Origin: Flavisolibacter sp.
GTDB taxonomy: Bacteria > Bacteroidota > Bacteroidia > Chitinophagales > Chitinophagaceae
DNA: 35,280 nt
NCBI GenBank assembly: GCA_028288675.1
Contig: JAQBNG010000198.1
Coordinates: 1 to 35,280, forward strand
Direction: 5' to 3'
Shown here: in pieces, positions 7,024 through 14,722 of the stretch
Layout: every line of letters begins with the position of its first letter
Numbering within the stretch: the stretch's first letter is position 1
The notes under the pieces: model-generated
What the model was told of the DNA's origin: nothing
Seen by the model: only the letters and a program-made list of their open reading frames with translations
Databases searched by the model: none
Position numbers and translations under genes: made by a program

Positions 7024-9440
7024 TATTTTCTTATTTCAACACCGAGAGTCTTTTCTAAAGTAGTCATGATCTTATTCATCCAGCCATCAGTTTCTTTATC
7101 AGTCAAGGTTTTTTCTTCATCTAAGAAAGTAAAGTTTACGGCTAATGATTTTTTGTCCAGGCCAAGTTTTTCACTTTCAAAAATATCAAACAATCTTACT
7201 TCCTGCAGGCCAGGCATGCGAAGCCTTTTAATGCTCTCTTCTATTTCGCCAAACTGCATGGATTTTGGTACTACCATCGCCAGGTCCCTTTCTACCGATG
7301 GATATTTTGAAAGCTCCTTTACCTGTACTTTGCTGACCGCTTTTACCATCAAAGCATCCCAATAAAGATCAGCGAATAAAACAGGCGTCTTTACATCAAA
7401 CTTTTGAGACAAGCTTTTCTTCACAATACCAATCGTTCCTATTTTTTCTTTACCAATAGTTACAGATAAAGCGGCATCTATTTCAGTTCTTTCCTGTTTG
7501 CTCCATTGTGCTCCTTTTATATTCAACGATCGCAAAATTGAATCGGCAACACCTTTTAAATAGTAAATATCGGCCGCCGTACTTTTCTCTTTCCACGAAG
7601 TTTCAGTCAATTGACCGGTGGCATACAAGCATAAATGATTGTTTTCTTCATACGCACCAACACCTGATGTACTATAGGTTTTACCAAATTCAAAAAATCG
7701 CAGTGAGGAATTTTTACGTGCCATGTTATGCCCTATTACTTCCAATGCCGTATGAAGCATAGATGGACGCATGATATTTAACTCGTTGCTTAAATTGTTT
7801 AAAAGCTTTACCGATCTAGCTAATTCTTCTTCCGAAAAATAAGCAGAGTTGGTAATTGAATTGGTCAGGATTTCGGTAAAGCCAACGCCGGTTAATACAC
7901 TGGATATTTTCTCTTTGAAGGCTTCGGTTTTATAATCCTCTTCTACGGATGGTGTGATAGTAATTGAGGTTGGAATTTCTATATTATCCAGTCCATCAAT
8001 GCGTAAAATTTCTTCAACAATATCAGCGGGAATGGTAACATCAGGCTTATGATATGGCACTTCTAACACTATCGCTTCTGCATCTTCTTTAATAACTGTA
8101 AACTGCAAACTTTCTAAAATGGTTTTTACTGTTTGGATTGAATAAATTTTACCGCTTAATTTTTTTAAGTAGCTATATTTTAAAGTAATTTCTTTTTTGG
8201 ATTCCGGGGCCGGATAAACATCTACCAGGTTGGAAGCAATCATTCCGCCGGCAATTTCTTTAATCAGCATTGCGGCTCTTTTTAACACGTTTACAGTTGC
8301 CGATATATCAACGCCTTTTTCAAAACGTGAAGCCGCATCGGTACGTAACCCATGACGGAAAGATGTTTTACGAATGAAGCCCGGATTGAACCAGGCGCTT
8401 TCCAAAAAAATATTTTTTGTAGCAGCAGTTACCCCGCTTTTTGCACCACCAAAAACACCGGCAATACACATTGGCAACGTGCCATCGCAGATCATTAAGT
8501 CTTCGTTATTTAGCTTTCGTTCTTTTTCATCCAATGTAATAAATGGTGTGCCTTCAGGCAACGTTTTTACTACTAGTTTTTTATCGCCTATGGCATCGTA
8601 ATCAAAGGCATGAAGCGGCTGCCCTGTTTCGTGCTGTATATAGTTAGTGATGTCAACAAGGTTATTAATAGGACGAACACCTACCGCCTTCAGCCGCTGC
8701 TGCAGCCAGTTTGGCGAGCTGTCTACTTGTACATTAGCAATGCAAATACCTGAATATCGTTTACAGGCTTCGCTATTTTCAACAGAAACTGATATGTCTA
8801 ATGAACGGGCATCAACACTAAAATCGTCAGTTGGTAAAACCGGTTTCACCTGTACCTTATCATGGTGCGAAAGATAAGCACAAACATCTCTTGCCACACC
8901 CCAATGGCTCATGGCATCCATACGGTTAGGCGTGAGGCCTATCTCGTAAATGACATCTTTAAAAGGTTTGAAATAATCAACAGCAGTTGTGCCAGGTTGT
9001 ACATCATCGGGCAATATCATAATGCCTGCATGTGATGTGCCTAAACCAATTTCATCTTCGGCGCAAATCATTCCATGGCTTTCTATGCCACGAATCTTTG
9101 CCAGTTTCATTGTCAGGGGTTCACCGGCTGCAGGATAGATGGTTGTACCAACCGTTGCTACCACTACTTTTTGTCCGGTAGCTACATTAGGTGCCCCGCA
9201 AACAATCTGTAATGCTTCACCACCTGTAGTTACTTTAGTGAGCTTTAATTTATCGGCATTAGGATGCTGGGTTACTTCCAGCACTTCGCCTATTAGTAAA
9301 CCTTTTAGTCCACCTTTAATTTCTTCAAAAGGTTCCATTTTTTCTACCTCAAGGCCAATGGAAGTTAAGATATGTGAAAGCCTTTCAGGGTCTATGGTAA
9401 TAGGTAAGTATTCGCTTAGCCAGTTATAAGAAATTGTCAT
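7023..9440 (-). CDS. pheT: Phenylalanyl-tRNA synthetase beta subunit
   Basis: An 805-aa subunit of the alpha2-beta2 enzyme that charges tRNA(Phe). The N-terminal MTISYNWLSEYLPI is characteristic, followed by an EMAP/OB-type tRNA-binding domain (about 40-150; LLIGEVLEVTQHPNADKLKL and VVCGAPN-like IVCGAPNVATG), the B3/B4 editing domain (PLHAFDYDAIG), the B5 domain and catalytic-like core, and a C-terminal FDX-ACB anticodon-binding domain (KYPSVERDLAMVVPKS, LFDIFESEKLGLDKKSLAVN). Length is normal. pheS is not in the window. It is the first gene of a pheT-coiled-coil-zapA run with its own promoter. Confidence 0.97.
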   Translation of the reverse strand: MTISYNWLSEYLPITIDPERLSHILTSIGLEVEKMEPFEEIKGGLKGLLIGEVLEVTQHPNADKLKLTKVTTGGEALQIVCGAPNVATGQKVVVATVGTTIYPAAGEPLTMKLAKIRGIESHGMICAEDEIGLGTSHAGIMILPDDVQPGTTAVDYFKPFKDVIYEIGLTPNRMDAMSHWGVARDVCAYLSHHDKVQVKPVLPTDDFSVDARSLDISVSVENSEACKRYSGICIANVQVDSSPNWLQQRLKAVGVRPINNLVDITNYIQHETGQPLHAFDYDAIGDKKLVVKTLPEGTPFITLDEKERKLNNEDLMICDGTLPMCIAGVFGGAKSGVTAATKNIFLESAWFNPGFIRKTSFRHGLRTDAASRFEKGVDISATVNVLKRAAMLIKEIAGGMIASNLVDVYPAPESKKEITLKYSYLKKLSGKIYSIQTVKTILESLQFTVIKEDAEAIVLEVPYHKPDVTIPADIVEEILRIDGLDNIEIPTSITITPSVEEDYKTEAFKEKISSVLTGVGFTEILTNSITNSAYFSEEELARSVKLLNNLSNELNIMRPSMLHTALEVIGHNMARKNSSLRFFEFGKTYSTSGVGAYEENNHLCLYATGQLTETSWKEKSTAADIYYLKGVADSILRSLNIKGAQWSKQERTEIDAALSVTIGKEKIGTIGIVKKSLSQKFDVKTPVLFADLYWDALMVKAVSKVQVKELSKYPSVERDLAMVVPKSMQFGEIEESIKRLRMPGLQEVRLFDIFESEKLGLDKKSLAVNFTFLDEEKTLTDKETDGWMNKIMTTLEKTLGVEIRK

Positions 9441-9466
9441 GTAATCGTATCTGTTTTAGAAGGTGT

Positions 9467-9474
9467 CAAAGATA
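9467..9474 (-). promoter_or_regulatory. Bacteroidota-type -7 box upstream of pheT
   Basis: Minus strand TATCTTTG is an exact TAnnTTTG match, 26 nt upstream of the pheT ATG. A TTG lies about 22 nt further upstream as a possible -33 element. Confidence 0.6.
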
Positions 9475-9647
9475 AGACCTCGCTCTTGCCTCTCTTCAAC
9501 AAGTTGTATAGAACAGTAAGGATATGCATTGAAAGCACTTGCTGGATTCTATAAGCTATAAAACAATAAGCGCTAAAAAAAATTAAGTAAATCTGTGTTG
9601 ACTTGTCTTACTGTATAAACTGTATTCCGGTATGTCGGTACTAATAA

Positions 9648-11381
9648 TTAGGGGATGGGTGTGTATCCTTCTGCGGCGTCATCGCCCCGGTTATCGGCAA
9701 CAGCTTCAAAACTCCCATCAGGTAAAACTTTAATGGCTTCCACTCTTCCAATACCACCACGCTCTACAATTTTATAACCCATCTTTTCTAAGGCTGCACG
9801 TACAGCCACCGGAAAAGTTTTCTCTACATCAACCTGGTCGGGCAGCCATTGGTGGTGAAATTTAGGGCGGTACACAGCATCTTCCGTAGTCATTCCAAAA
9901 TCAATAATATTTACTATAGTTTGAAAAACAGACGTAGGAATTGTTGTGCCCCCCGGTGTGCCCACCACTAAAAAAGGTTTACCGTTTTGTAATAAAAGAG
10001 TAGGTGCCATTGAACTCAGCATGCGTTTGCCTGGAGCAATAGCATTGGCCTCGCCTCCAACAGCGCCATAAAAATTTGGTACGCCGGGTTTAGCACTAAA
10101 GTCATCCATTTCATCATTCAGTAAAAAGCCGGCGCCCCCAACTACCGTTTTACTTCCGTAACCGTTATTTAATGTGGTAGTAACCGATACGGCATTACCC
10201 TGTTTATCTATCACACTTATATGTGTAGTTTGTTCGCTTTCTTTCATTGGTAAAACTCCCGGCTTAATCACAGTACTGTTACCTGCTACTCCCGGCTGGT
10301 AATCTTTCATGCGCTCTTTCAAGTAGGTATCTGCAACCATACCAGTTGCCGGCACTTTATAAAAGTCAGCATCACCCATAAATTCAGCACGGTCGGCATA
10401 AGCACGGCGTTCAGCCTCAGTCATAAGCTGCACTGCCATTGCCGAATTAAAACCATACGTAGGTAGTGGTTTGTCTTCAACCATCTTCAACATTTGATGT
10501 AATAATGTACCGCCGCTGCTTGGCATTGGCATGCCCACGACTGTATATCCTTTATAATTGAACGAATGGGGAGTGCGCCATTTGGCAGTATAATTTTTTA
10601 AATCATTCAAAGTGATAATGCCGCTTCCACGCTTCATTTCTGCAACAATCAAATCAGCAGTTGCACCTTCATAAAATCCGGCCGCTCCATTGTCTCTTAT
10701 TCTTTTTAAAGTGTTAGATAGATCCGTTTGGGTTAATGTATCGCCGACTTTCCATGCAATGTTTTTTTGAAAAGCTGTTCTCATGGTGTTGTACTTTGCC
10801 AGAGTATCCTGTAAATAGTTTAACGAAACCGCTTCTCTTTGGGTAAGTACAAAACCGTTTTGCGCTAAGTCAATGGCGGGTTGTATCAATTTAGCAAATG
10901 GCAGCGTCGCATATTTCATACTTTCAAACAAGCCGGCAATGGTTCCAGGCACACCGGCTGCCAAATGGCCATTCAAACTTTTTCCTTCCACTACATTACC
11001 CGCCGCATCTAAATACATGTCACGGTGTGAAAGGGCGGGCGCCATTTCACGATAATCTAATGCAATAGTTTCGCCTGTTGAAGTTCGTGCAACCATAAAG
11101 CCGCCGCCACCAATATTGCCTGCACCCGGATATACTACTGCCAGTGCTAACTGCGTAGCGATAGCCGCATCAAATGCGTTGCCGCCGCTCTTCATGATTT
11201 CAACACCTATTTTACTGGCAAGCGGGTGGGCAGAAGCAACTGCACCGTTTTTTACTATTGATTTTTTTAAAGATGTGTATTGATAAGGATTAACAGGACC
11301 GTTACTGCCTACTATATTTTTGGTAGAAGAGCAGGCGAAAAAAAACGAGATGGTTATAAATGACAGAATCTGAAGCCGCAT
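9648..11381 (-). CDS. ggt: Gamma-glutamyltransferase
   Basis: A 577-aa N-terminal-nucleophile hydrolase that transfers or hydrolyses gamma-glutamyl groups, for example of glutathione. The signal peptide ends in FFFAC|SST with a lipobox-like cysteine at 17, so it is probably an envelope lipoprotein facing the periplasm or surface. The N-terminal part (KNGAVASAHPLASKIGVEIM, GGNAFDAAIATQLALAVVYP, NIGGGGFM) is typical. The precursor should self-cleave before T385 in EQTTHISVID, which becomes the nucleophile; the small-subunit signatures GFLLNDEMDDFSAKPG and MLSSMAPTLLL follow. It is divergent from the TonB receptor gene, with about 125 nt between the start codons. Physiological substrate unknown. 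Confidence 0.93.
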   Translation of the reverse strand: MRLQILSFITISFFFACSSTKNIVGSNGPVNPYQYTSLKKSIVKNGAVASAHPLASKIGVEIMKSGGNAFDAAIATQLALAVVYPGAGNIGGGGFMVARTSTGETIALDYREMAPALSHRDMYLDAAGNVVEGKSLNGHLAAGVPGTIAGLFESMKYATLPFAKLIQPAIDLAQNGFVLTQREAVSLNYLQDTLAKYNTMRTAFQKNIAWKVGDTLTQTDLSNTLKRIRDNGAAGFYEGATADLIVAEMKRGSGIITLNDLKNYTAKWRTPHSFNYKGYTVVGMPMPSSGGTLLHQMLKMVEDKPLPTYGFNSAMAVQLMTEAERRAYADRAEFMGDADFYKVPATGMVADTYLKERMKDYQPGVAGNSTVIKPGVLPMKESEQTTHISVIDKQGNAVSVTTTLNNGYGSKTVVGGAGFLLNDEMDDFSAKPGVPNFYGAVGGEANAIAPGKRMLSSMAPTLLLQNGKPFLVVGTPGGTTIPTSVFQTIVNIIDFGMTTEDAVYRPKFHHQWLPDQVDVEKTFPVAVRAALEKMGYKIVERGGIGRVEAIKVLPDGSFEAVADNRGDDAAEGYTPIP

Positions 11382-11407
11382 GAAAATGATTTAAAAATGA
11401 CAAGTTA

Positions 11408-11415
11408 CAAAGTTA
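11408..11415 (-). promoter_or_regulatory. Bacteroidota-type -7 box upstream of ggt
   Basis: Minus strand TAACTTTG is an exact TAnnTTTG match, 27 nt upstream of the ggt ATG. It shares the short divergent control region with the TonB receptor promoter. Confidence 0.5.
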
Positions 11416-11445
11416 ACAAAGGATGAAAATATGTTTCAGAACGGC

Positions 11446-11453
11446 TATCTTTA
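11446..11453 (+). promoter_or_regulatory. Possible -7 box of the TonB receptor gene
   Basis: TATCTTTA matches TAnnTTTG except for the last base, and lies 54 nt upstream of the chosen ATG at 11507. Its position inside the longer reading frame argues against the upstream ATG at 11423 being the start. Confidence 0.35.
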
Positions 11454-11506
11454 AAATTCAGTTAACTCATTTTTTATTTCTTTTTGATAACCCAAAATCA
11501 CTACTT

Positions 11507-14254
11507 ATGATTGGAGTCAACACTTCTGTGCGTAAAGGAGTTTTCCTGCTTTTTAGTTTTATTTTTTCTCTTGCGGCATTTGCGCAAAACACTACGGTAC
11601 GAGGTACCGTAAAAGATCCGAACGGCCTGCCGCTGCAAGGCGCTTCAGTAGTAATTGAAGGCACAAAAAAAGGAGTAGTTACCGATATCAATGGTGCTTA
11701 TTCCATAAGTGTTGCACCGGGTACTTATACATTGGTAATTACTTATGTAGGTATGCAGCAGCAAAAACAGCCGGTGGATGTGCCTGCAGGCGGACTAAGT
11801 GATGTTAGCTCTAACCTGCAAAGCGCTGGCGATCTTAACCGGATCGTTATTGTTGGCTCCCGTTCAGCTACCGTACGTTCTTCTACACAAACCCCTGTGC
11901 CGGTTGATGTGATTTCTGCAAGAGAGTTGCAGGCTACAGGGCAGGTAGAGCCCACACAGATGTTGAATTTTATCGCCCCATCTTACAATTCATCAAGGCA
12001 AACAGTAGCAGATGGCACCGACCATATTGACCCTGCCACCCTCCGTGGCTTAGGTCCCGACCAGGTGCTGGTTTTAGTAAATGGAAAACGCCGTTACAAT
12101 ACGGCGTTGCTGAACGTAAATGGTACTATCGGACGCGGATCCGTTGGTACAGATTTAAACTCCATACCTCCCGAAGCTATTGAACGCATAGAAGTATTGC
12201 GTGATGGCGCTTCCTCACAATATGGTTCCGATGCAATTGGTGGTGTTATAAACGTGGTGATGAAAAAGAACAATAAAGGAACTACGTTATTTGCTCATGC
12301 AGGTCAGTATTACGCAGGCGACGGTGGAGTAAGACAGATAGGCTTAACCCAAGGATTTAAACTTGGGAGCGAAGGCTTCTTAAGTATATCAGGCGATCTG
12401 CGTCATCGTGATGCAACCAACCGTGTGGGTGACTACCAGGGTAATGTTTATAATGCCTTACCCAATAATTATACACCAGGTCAGTTTGACAGCGTAATGG
12501 CGATTGATATTCCTTTCTCTGCTCAAAAGGGATTTAACAGAAAAAACAATATGGCCATTGGCAACTCGCAGTTAGATAATGGCGGGTTTTTAATTAATGC
12601 CGGCATACCGCTTAGTGGCCGTACACAGTTTTTTGCTACCGCCAGTATGAACTGGAGAGATGGAAAAGCGGCGGGCTTTTACCGCTATCCATATCAAACC
12701 GGCCAGGTGATCACCGCTTTATATCCTGATGGATTTCTTCCTTTGATTAATTCAATAATTAAAGACAAATCGTTTATTGTTGGCGTTCAGGGAAAAATGG
12801 CTGGTGGCTGGAACTGGGATGCAAGCCAAACAGGTGGTGGCAACTCTTTCCGCTTTGATATTACCAATACTAACAATGCCACGCAATTTGCTTTGGGTAA
12901 GGCTGCGCAAACCGAATTTTATGCGGGCACATTGGTATTTAATCAATACACCACCAATGTAAATTTTTCAAAAGATATGGGGGCTAAAATGGGCCTGAAG
13001 TCTTTCAACTTTGCTACCGGCGCCGAACTGCGTTTTGATAACTATCAAATTCAGGCAGGCGAAGAAGCTTCCTGGAAAAATTATGATCCGACTTCCGGTA
13101 AGGTAGGAGGGGCACAGGTGTTTTCTGGTTTTCAACCCGTAAATGCGGTGAATGAAACACGGACAGTGGGTGCCGCTTATGTAGATGTGGAGAGCGATAT
13201 AACAGACCGGTTCCTGGCAAATGTTGCAGCCCGTTTCGAATCTTACAGTGATTTTGGTTCTAACATAGCCGGTAAGCTGGCCTTACGCTACAAGGCCGCC
13301 GACGCTTTAAGCTTTCGTGGTTCAGTAAGCAACGGCTTCAGGGCGCCAAGCATGCATCAGCGTTATTTTAGCTCAGTCGCTACTGTATTTGTTAGTGTGA
13401 ATGGCGTTTTAACTCCGGTGCAGAATGGTACATTCCGTAATAACAGTGAGTTGGCAAAAGCTTTTGGCCTTCCATCGCTGGAGGCAGAAAAATCTATGAA
13501 TTACAGTGTTGGCTTAACATCCAGGTTGACCGGCGGCTGGAACTTTACGGTTGATGCTTATCAAATCGATATCAAAGACCGCATTGTGCTGACAGGGATC
13601 TTTAGAAAAACCAGCACTGTTGTGGCAAGCTTACTGGCAGCATATCCTGATGTAAATACAGCTGCCTTTTTCTCTAATGCTATTGATACAAGAACAAAAG
13701 GGCTTGATGTAGTGATTTCGAAAGATACACGCATGGATAAAGGTTCGCTGAGGGCCACACTGGCTGCCAACTTTAATAAAACAAAGGTGACAAAAAATAA
13801 GGACCTCCCTGCCCCTTTGAAAGCCGATCCTACATTAGGAAATGTTTTATTTGACAGAGAGCAAAAGTCAAGAGTTGAAGAAGCGCAGCCCCGTAATAAA
13901 ATTAGTTTGGGATTGAACTACCTGATTGGCAAATTTTCAGTAAATGCAAGGTCTACCCGCTTTGGCGAAGTAGCTACAAAAGACATTACCAACCCTTTAC
14001 TTGATGAAGAATTTGACCCACGTGTTATCACAGATTTAAGTATTGGCTATAAAATTTCGAACTTTGCCACCCTTACCATAGGTGCCAATAACATTGGCGA
14101 TGTGTATCCGGAGAAATTGAAAAAGATCGACTACAGGAACCGTTTGGATAACAGCAGTTTTGGTCGCTTTGTTTATAGTCGTGCCGCTACGCAGTTTGGC
14201 TTTAACGGTGGATACTATTTTACCTCACTTGTGTTTGACATAGGTAATTTATAA
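11507..14254 (+). CDS. TonB-dependent outer-membrane receptor with carboxypeptidase-regulatory-like domain
   Basis: A 915-aa outer-membrane importer powered by TonB-ExbBD. The start at 11507 gives a clean signal peptide (MIGVNTSVRKGVFLLFSFIF, cleaved after AAFAQ); the frame continues to an ATG at 11423, which would put 28 odd residues in front of it. Next come a CarboxypepD_reg-like domain (VRGTVKDPNGLPLQGASVVI, GAYSISVAPGTYTLVITYVG), a plug domain (PVPVDVISARELQATGQVEP, LRGLGPDQVLVLVNGKRR, IERIEVLRDGASSQYGSDAI, GGVINVVMKK) and a 22-strand-type barrel. It lacks a SusD partner and the SusC-specific extensions, so it is not a SusCD pair. The ligand is unknown; a metal chelate or peptide is as likely as a sugar. 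It diverges from ggt and ends in a strong terminator. Confidence 0.92.
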   Translation: MIGVNTSVRKGVFLLFSFIFSLAAFAQNTTVRGTVKDPNGLPLQGASVVIEGTKKGVVTDINGAYSISVAPGTYTLVITYVGMQQQKQPVDVPAGGLSDVSSNLQSAGDLNRIVIVGSRSATVRSSTQTPVPVDVISARELQATGQVEPTQMLNFIAPSYNSSRQTVADGTDHIDPATLRGLGPDQVLVLVNGKRRYNTALLNVNGTIGRGSVGTDLNSIPPEAIERIEVLRDGASSQYGSDAIGGVINVVMKKNNKGTTLFAHAGQYYAGDGGVRQIGLTQGFKLGSEGFLSISGDLRHRDATNRVGDYQGNVYNALPNNYTPGQFDSVMAIDIPFSAQKGFNRKNNMAIGNSQLDNGGFLINAGIPLSGRTQFFATASMNWRDGKAAGFYRYPYQTGQVITALYPDGFLPLINSIIKDKSFIVGVQGKMAGGWNWDASQTGGGNSFRFDITNTNNATQFALGKAAQTEFYAGTLVFNQYTTNVNFSKDMGAKMGLKSFNFATGAELRFDNYQIQAGEEASWKNYDPTSGKVGGAQVFSGFQPVNAVNETRTVGAAYVDVESDITDRFLANVAARFESYSDFGSNIAGKLALRYKAADALSFRGSVSNGFRAPSMHQRYFSSVATVFVSVNGVLTPVQNGTFRNNSELAKAFGLPSLEAEKSMNYSVGLTSRLTGGWNFTVDAYQIDIKDRIVLTGIFRKTSTVVASLLAAYPDVNTAAFFSNAIDTRTKGLDVVISKDTRMDKGSLRATLAANFNKTKVTKNKDLPAPLKADPTLGNVLFDREQKSRVEEAQPRNKISLGLNYLIGKFSVNARSTRFGEVATKDITNPLLDEEFDPRVITDLSIGYKISNFATLTIGANNIGDVYPEKLKKIDYRNRLDNSSFGRFVYSRAATQFGFNGGYYFTSLVFDIGNL

Positions 14255-14329
14255 AAATAGAAATAAGCTTTAGTGTTTTACCAGGCAGATGCAAGTAAAA
14301 CGGTGATGGCGCCTCTTCATAAATTTTAT

Positions 14330-14355
14330 AAAGGCAGCTATATATAGCTGCCTTT
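14330..14355 (+). terminator. Terminator of the TonB receptor gene
   Basis: AAAGGCAGCTA (14330-14340) and TAGCTGCCTTT (14345-14355) form a perfect 11-bp stem around TATA, followed by ATTTATCC. It lies about 76 nt after the stop codon. Confidence 0.75.
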
Positions 14356-14359
14356 ATTT

Positions 14360-14565
14360 ATCCTGCATCCATATGAAGTCATGACAATTATGATTATTCC
14401 TAGTTAAAGGGGTGAGAGTTATTAAAATAAGAACTGAATTATCAAGCTTTGGCATTCCACTTTTGGAGTCATTCACCCACCTGGTAGATTATTAGATAGA
14501 TAAGATGCAATTTGCAGTTGGCCTGCTACTGTTTTATTACACTTGCATTTCTCTTGTCCGGTATC
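14360..14565. other. Intergenic stretch without recognised genes
   Basis: Part of the 468-nt gap between the TonB receptor and the M14 peptidase. After the receptor terminator, I see no convincing open frame, repeat or tRNA up to the promoter-like site at 14543-14573. Confidence 0.4.
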
Positions 14566-14579
14566 TATCTTGCGTGCGC

Positions 14580-14668
14580 CAAACTATTATTTAAATAGGT
14601 GTTGCTGTTCCGGTATAACCTAAGCCGTCCTACAGTAACGAACCCTCCGGAAACGGAGGGTTTTGTTT
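14580..14668 (+). ncRNA. Candidate small RNA with its own promoter and terminator
   Basis: A TTG at 14543-14545 lies exactly 20 nt upstream of TATCTTGC (14566-14573, TAnnTTTG with two mismatches), a spacing like that of the promoter at 27636. A perfect intrinsic terminator CCCTCCG-GAAA-CGGAGGG (14643-14660) followed by TTTTGTTTT ends the unit. The predicted RNA would be about 90 nt and contains no ORF of note. Alternative: a leader with attenuator controlling the M14 gene at 14723. The family is not recognised, and the ends are estimates. Confidence 0.35.
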
Positions 14669-14669
14669 T
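14643..14669 (+). terminator. Perfect GC-rich intrinsic terminator upstream of the M14 peptidase gene
   Basis: CCCTCCG (14643-14649), GAAA tetraloop, CGGAGGG (14654-14660), then TTTTGTTTT. It ends whatever transcript enters from the left and stands 54 nt before the next start codon. Confidence 0.9.
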
Positions 14670-14722
14670 CTACAGAGGTTAAAAATTTCAGCCCTAATAT
14701 TGTTGCTTAATAATTTCATTGC

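Noticed and set aside
11423-11506. Upstream ATG extension of the TonB receptor
   Set aside because: It adds 28 residues before the signal peptide and overlaps a probable -7 box; the ATG at 11507 gives a clean signal sequence.
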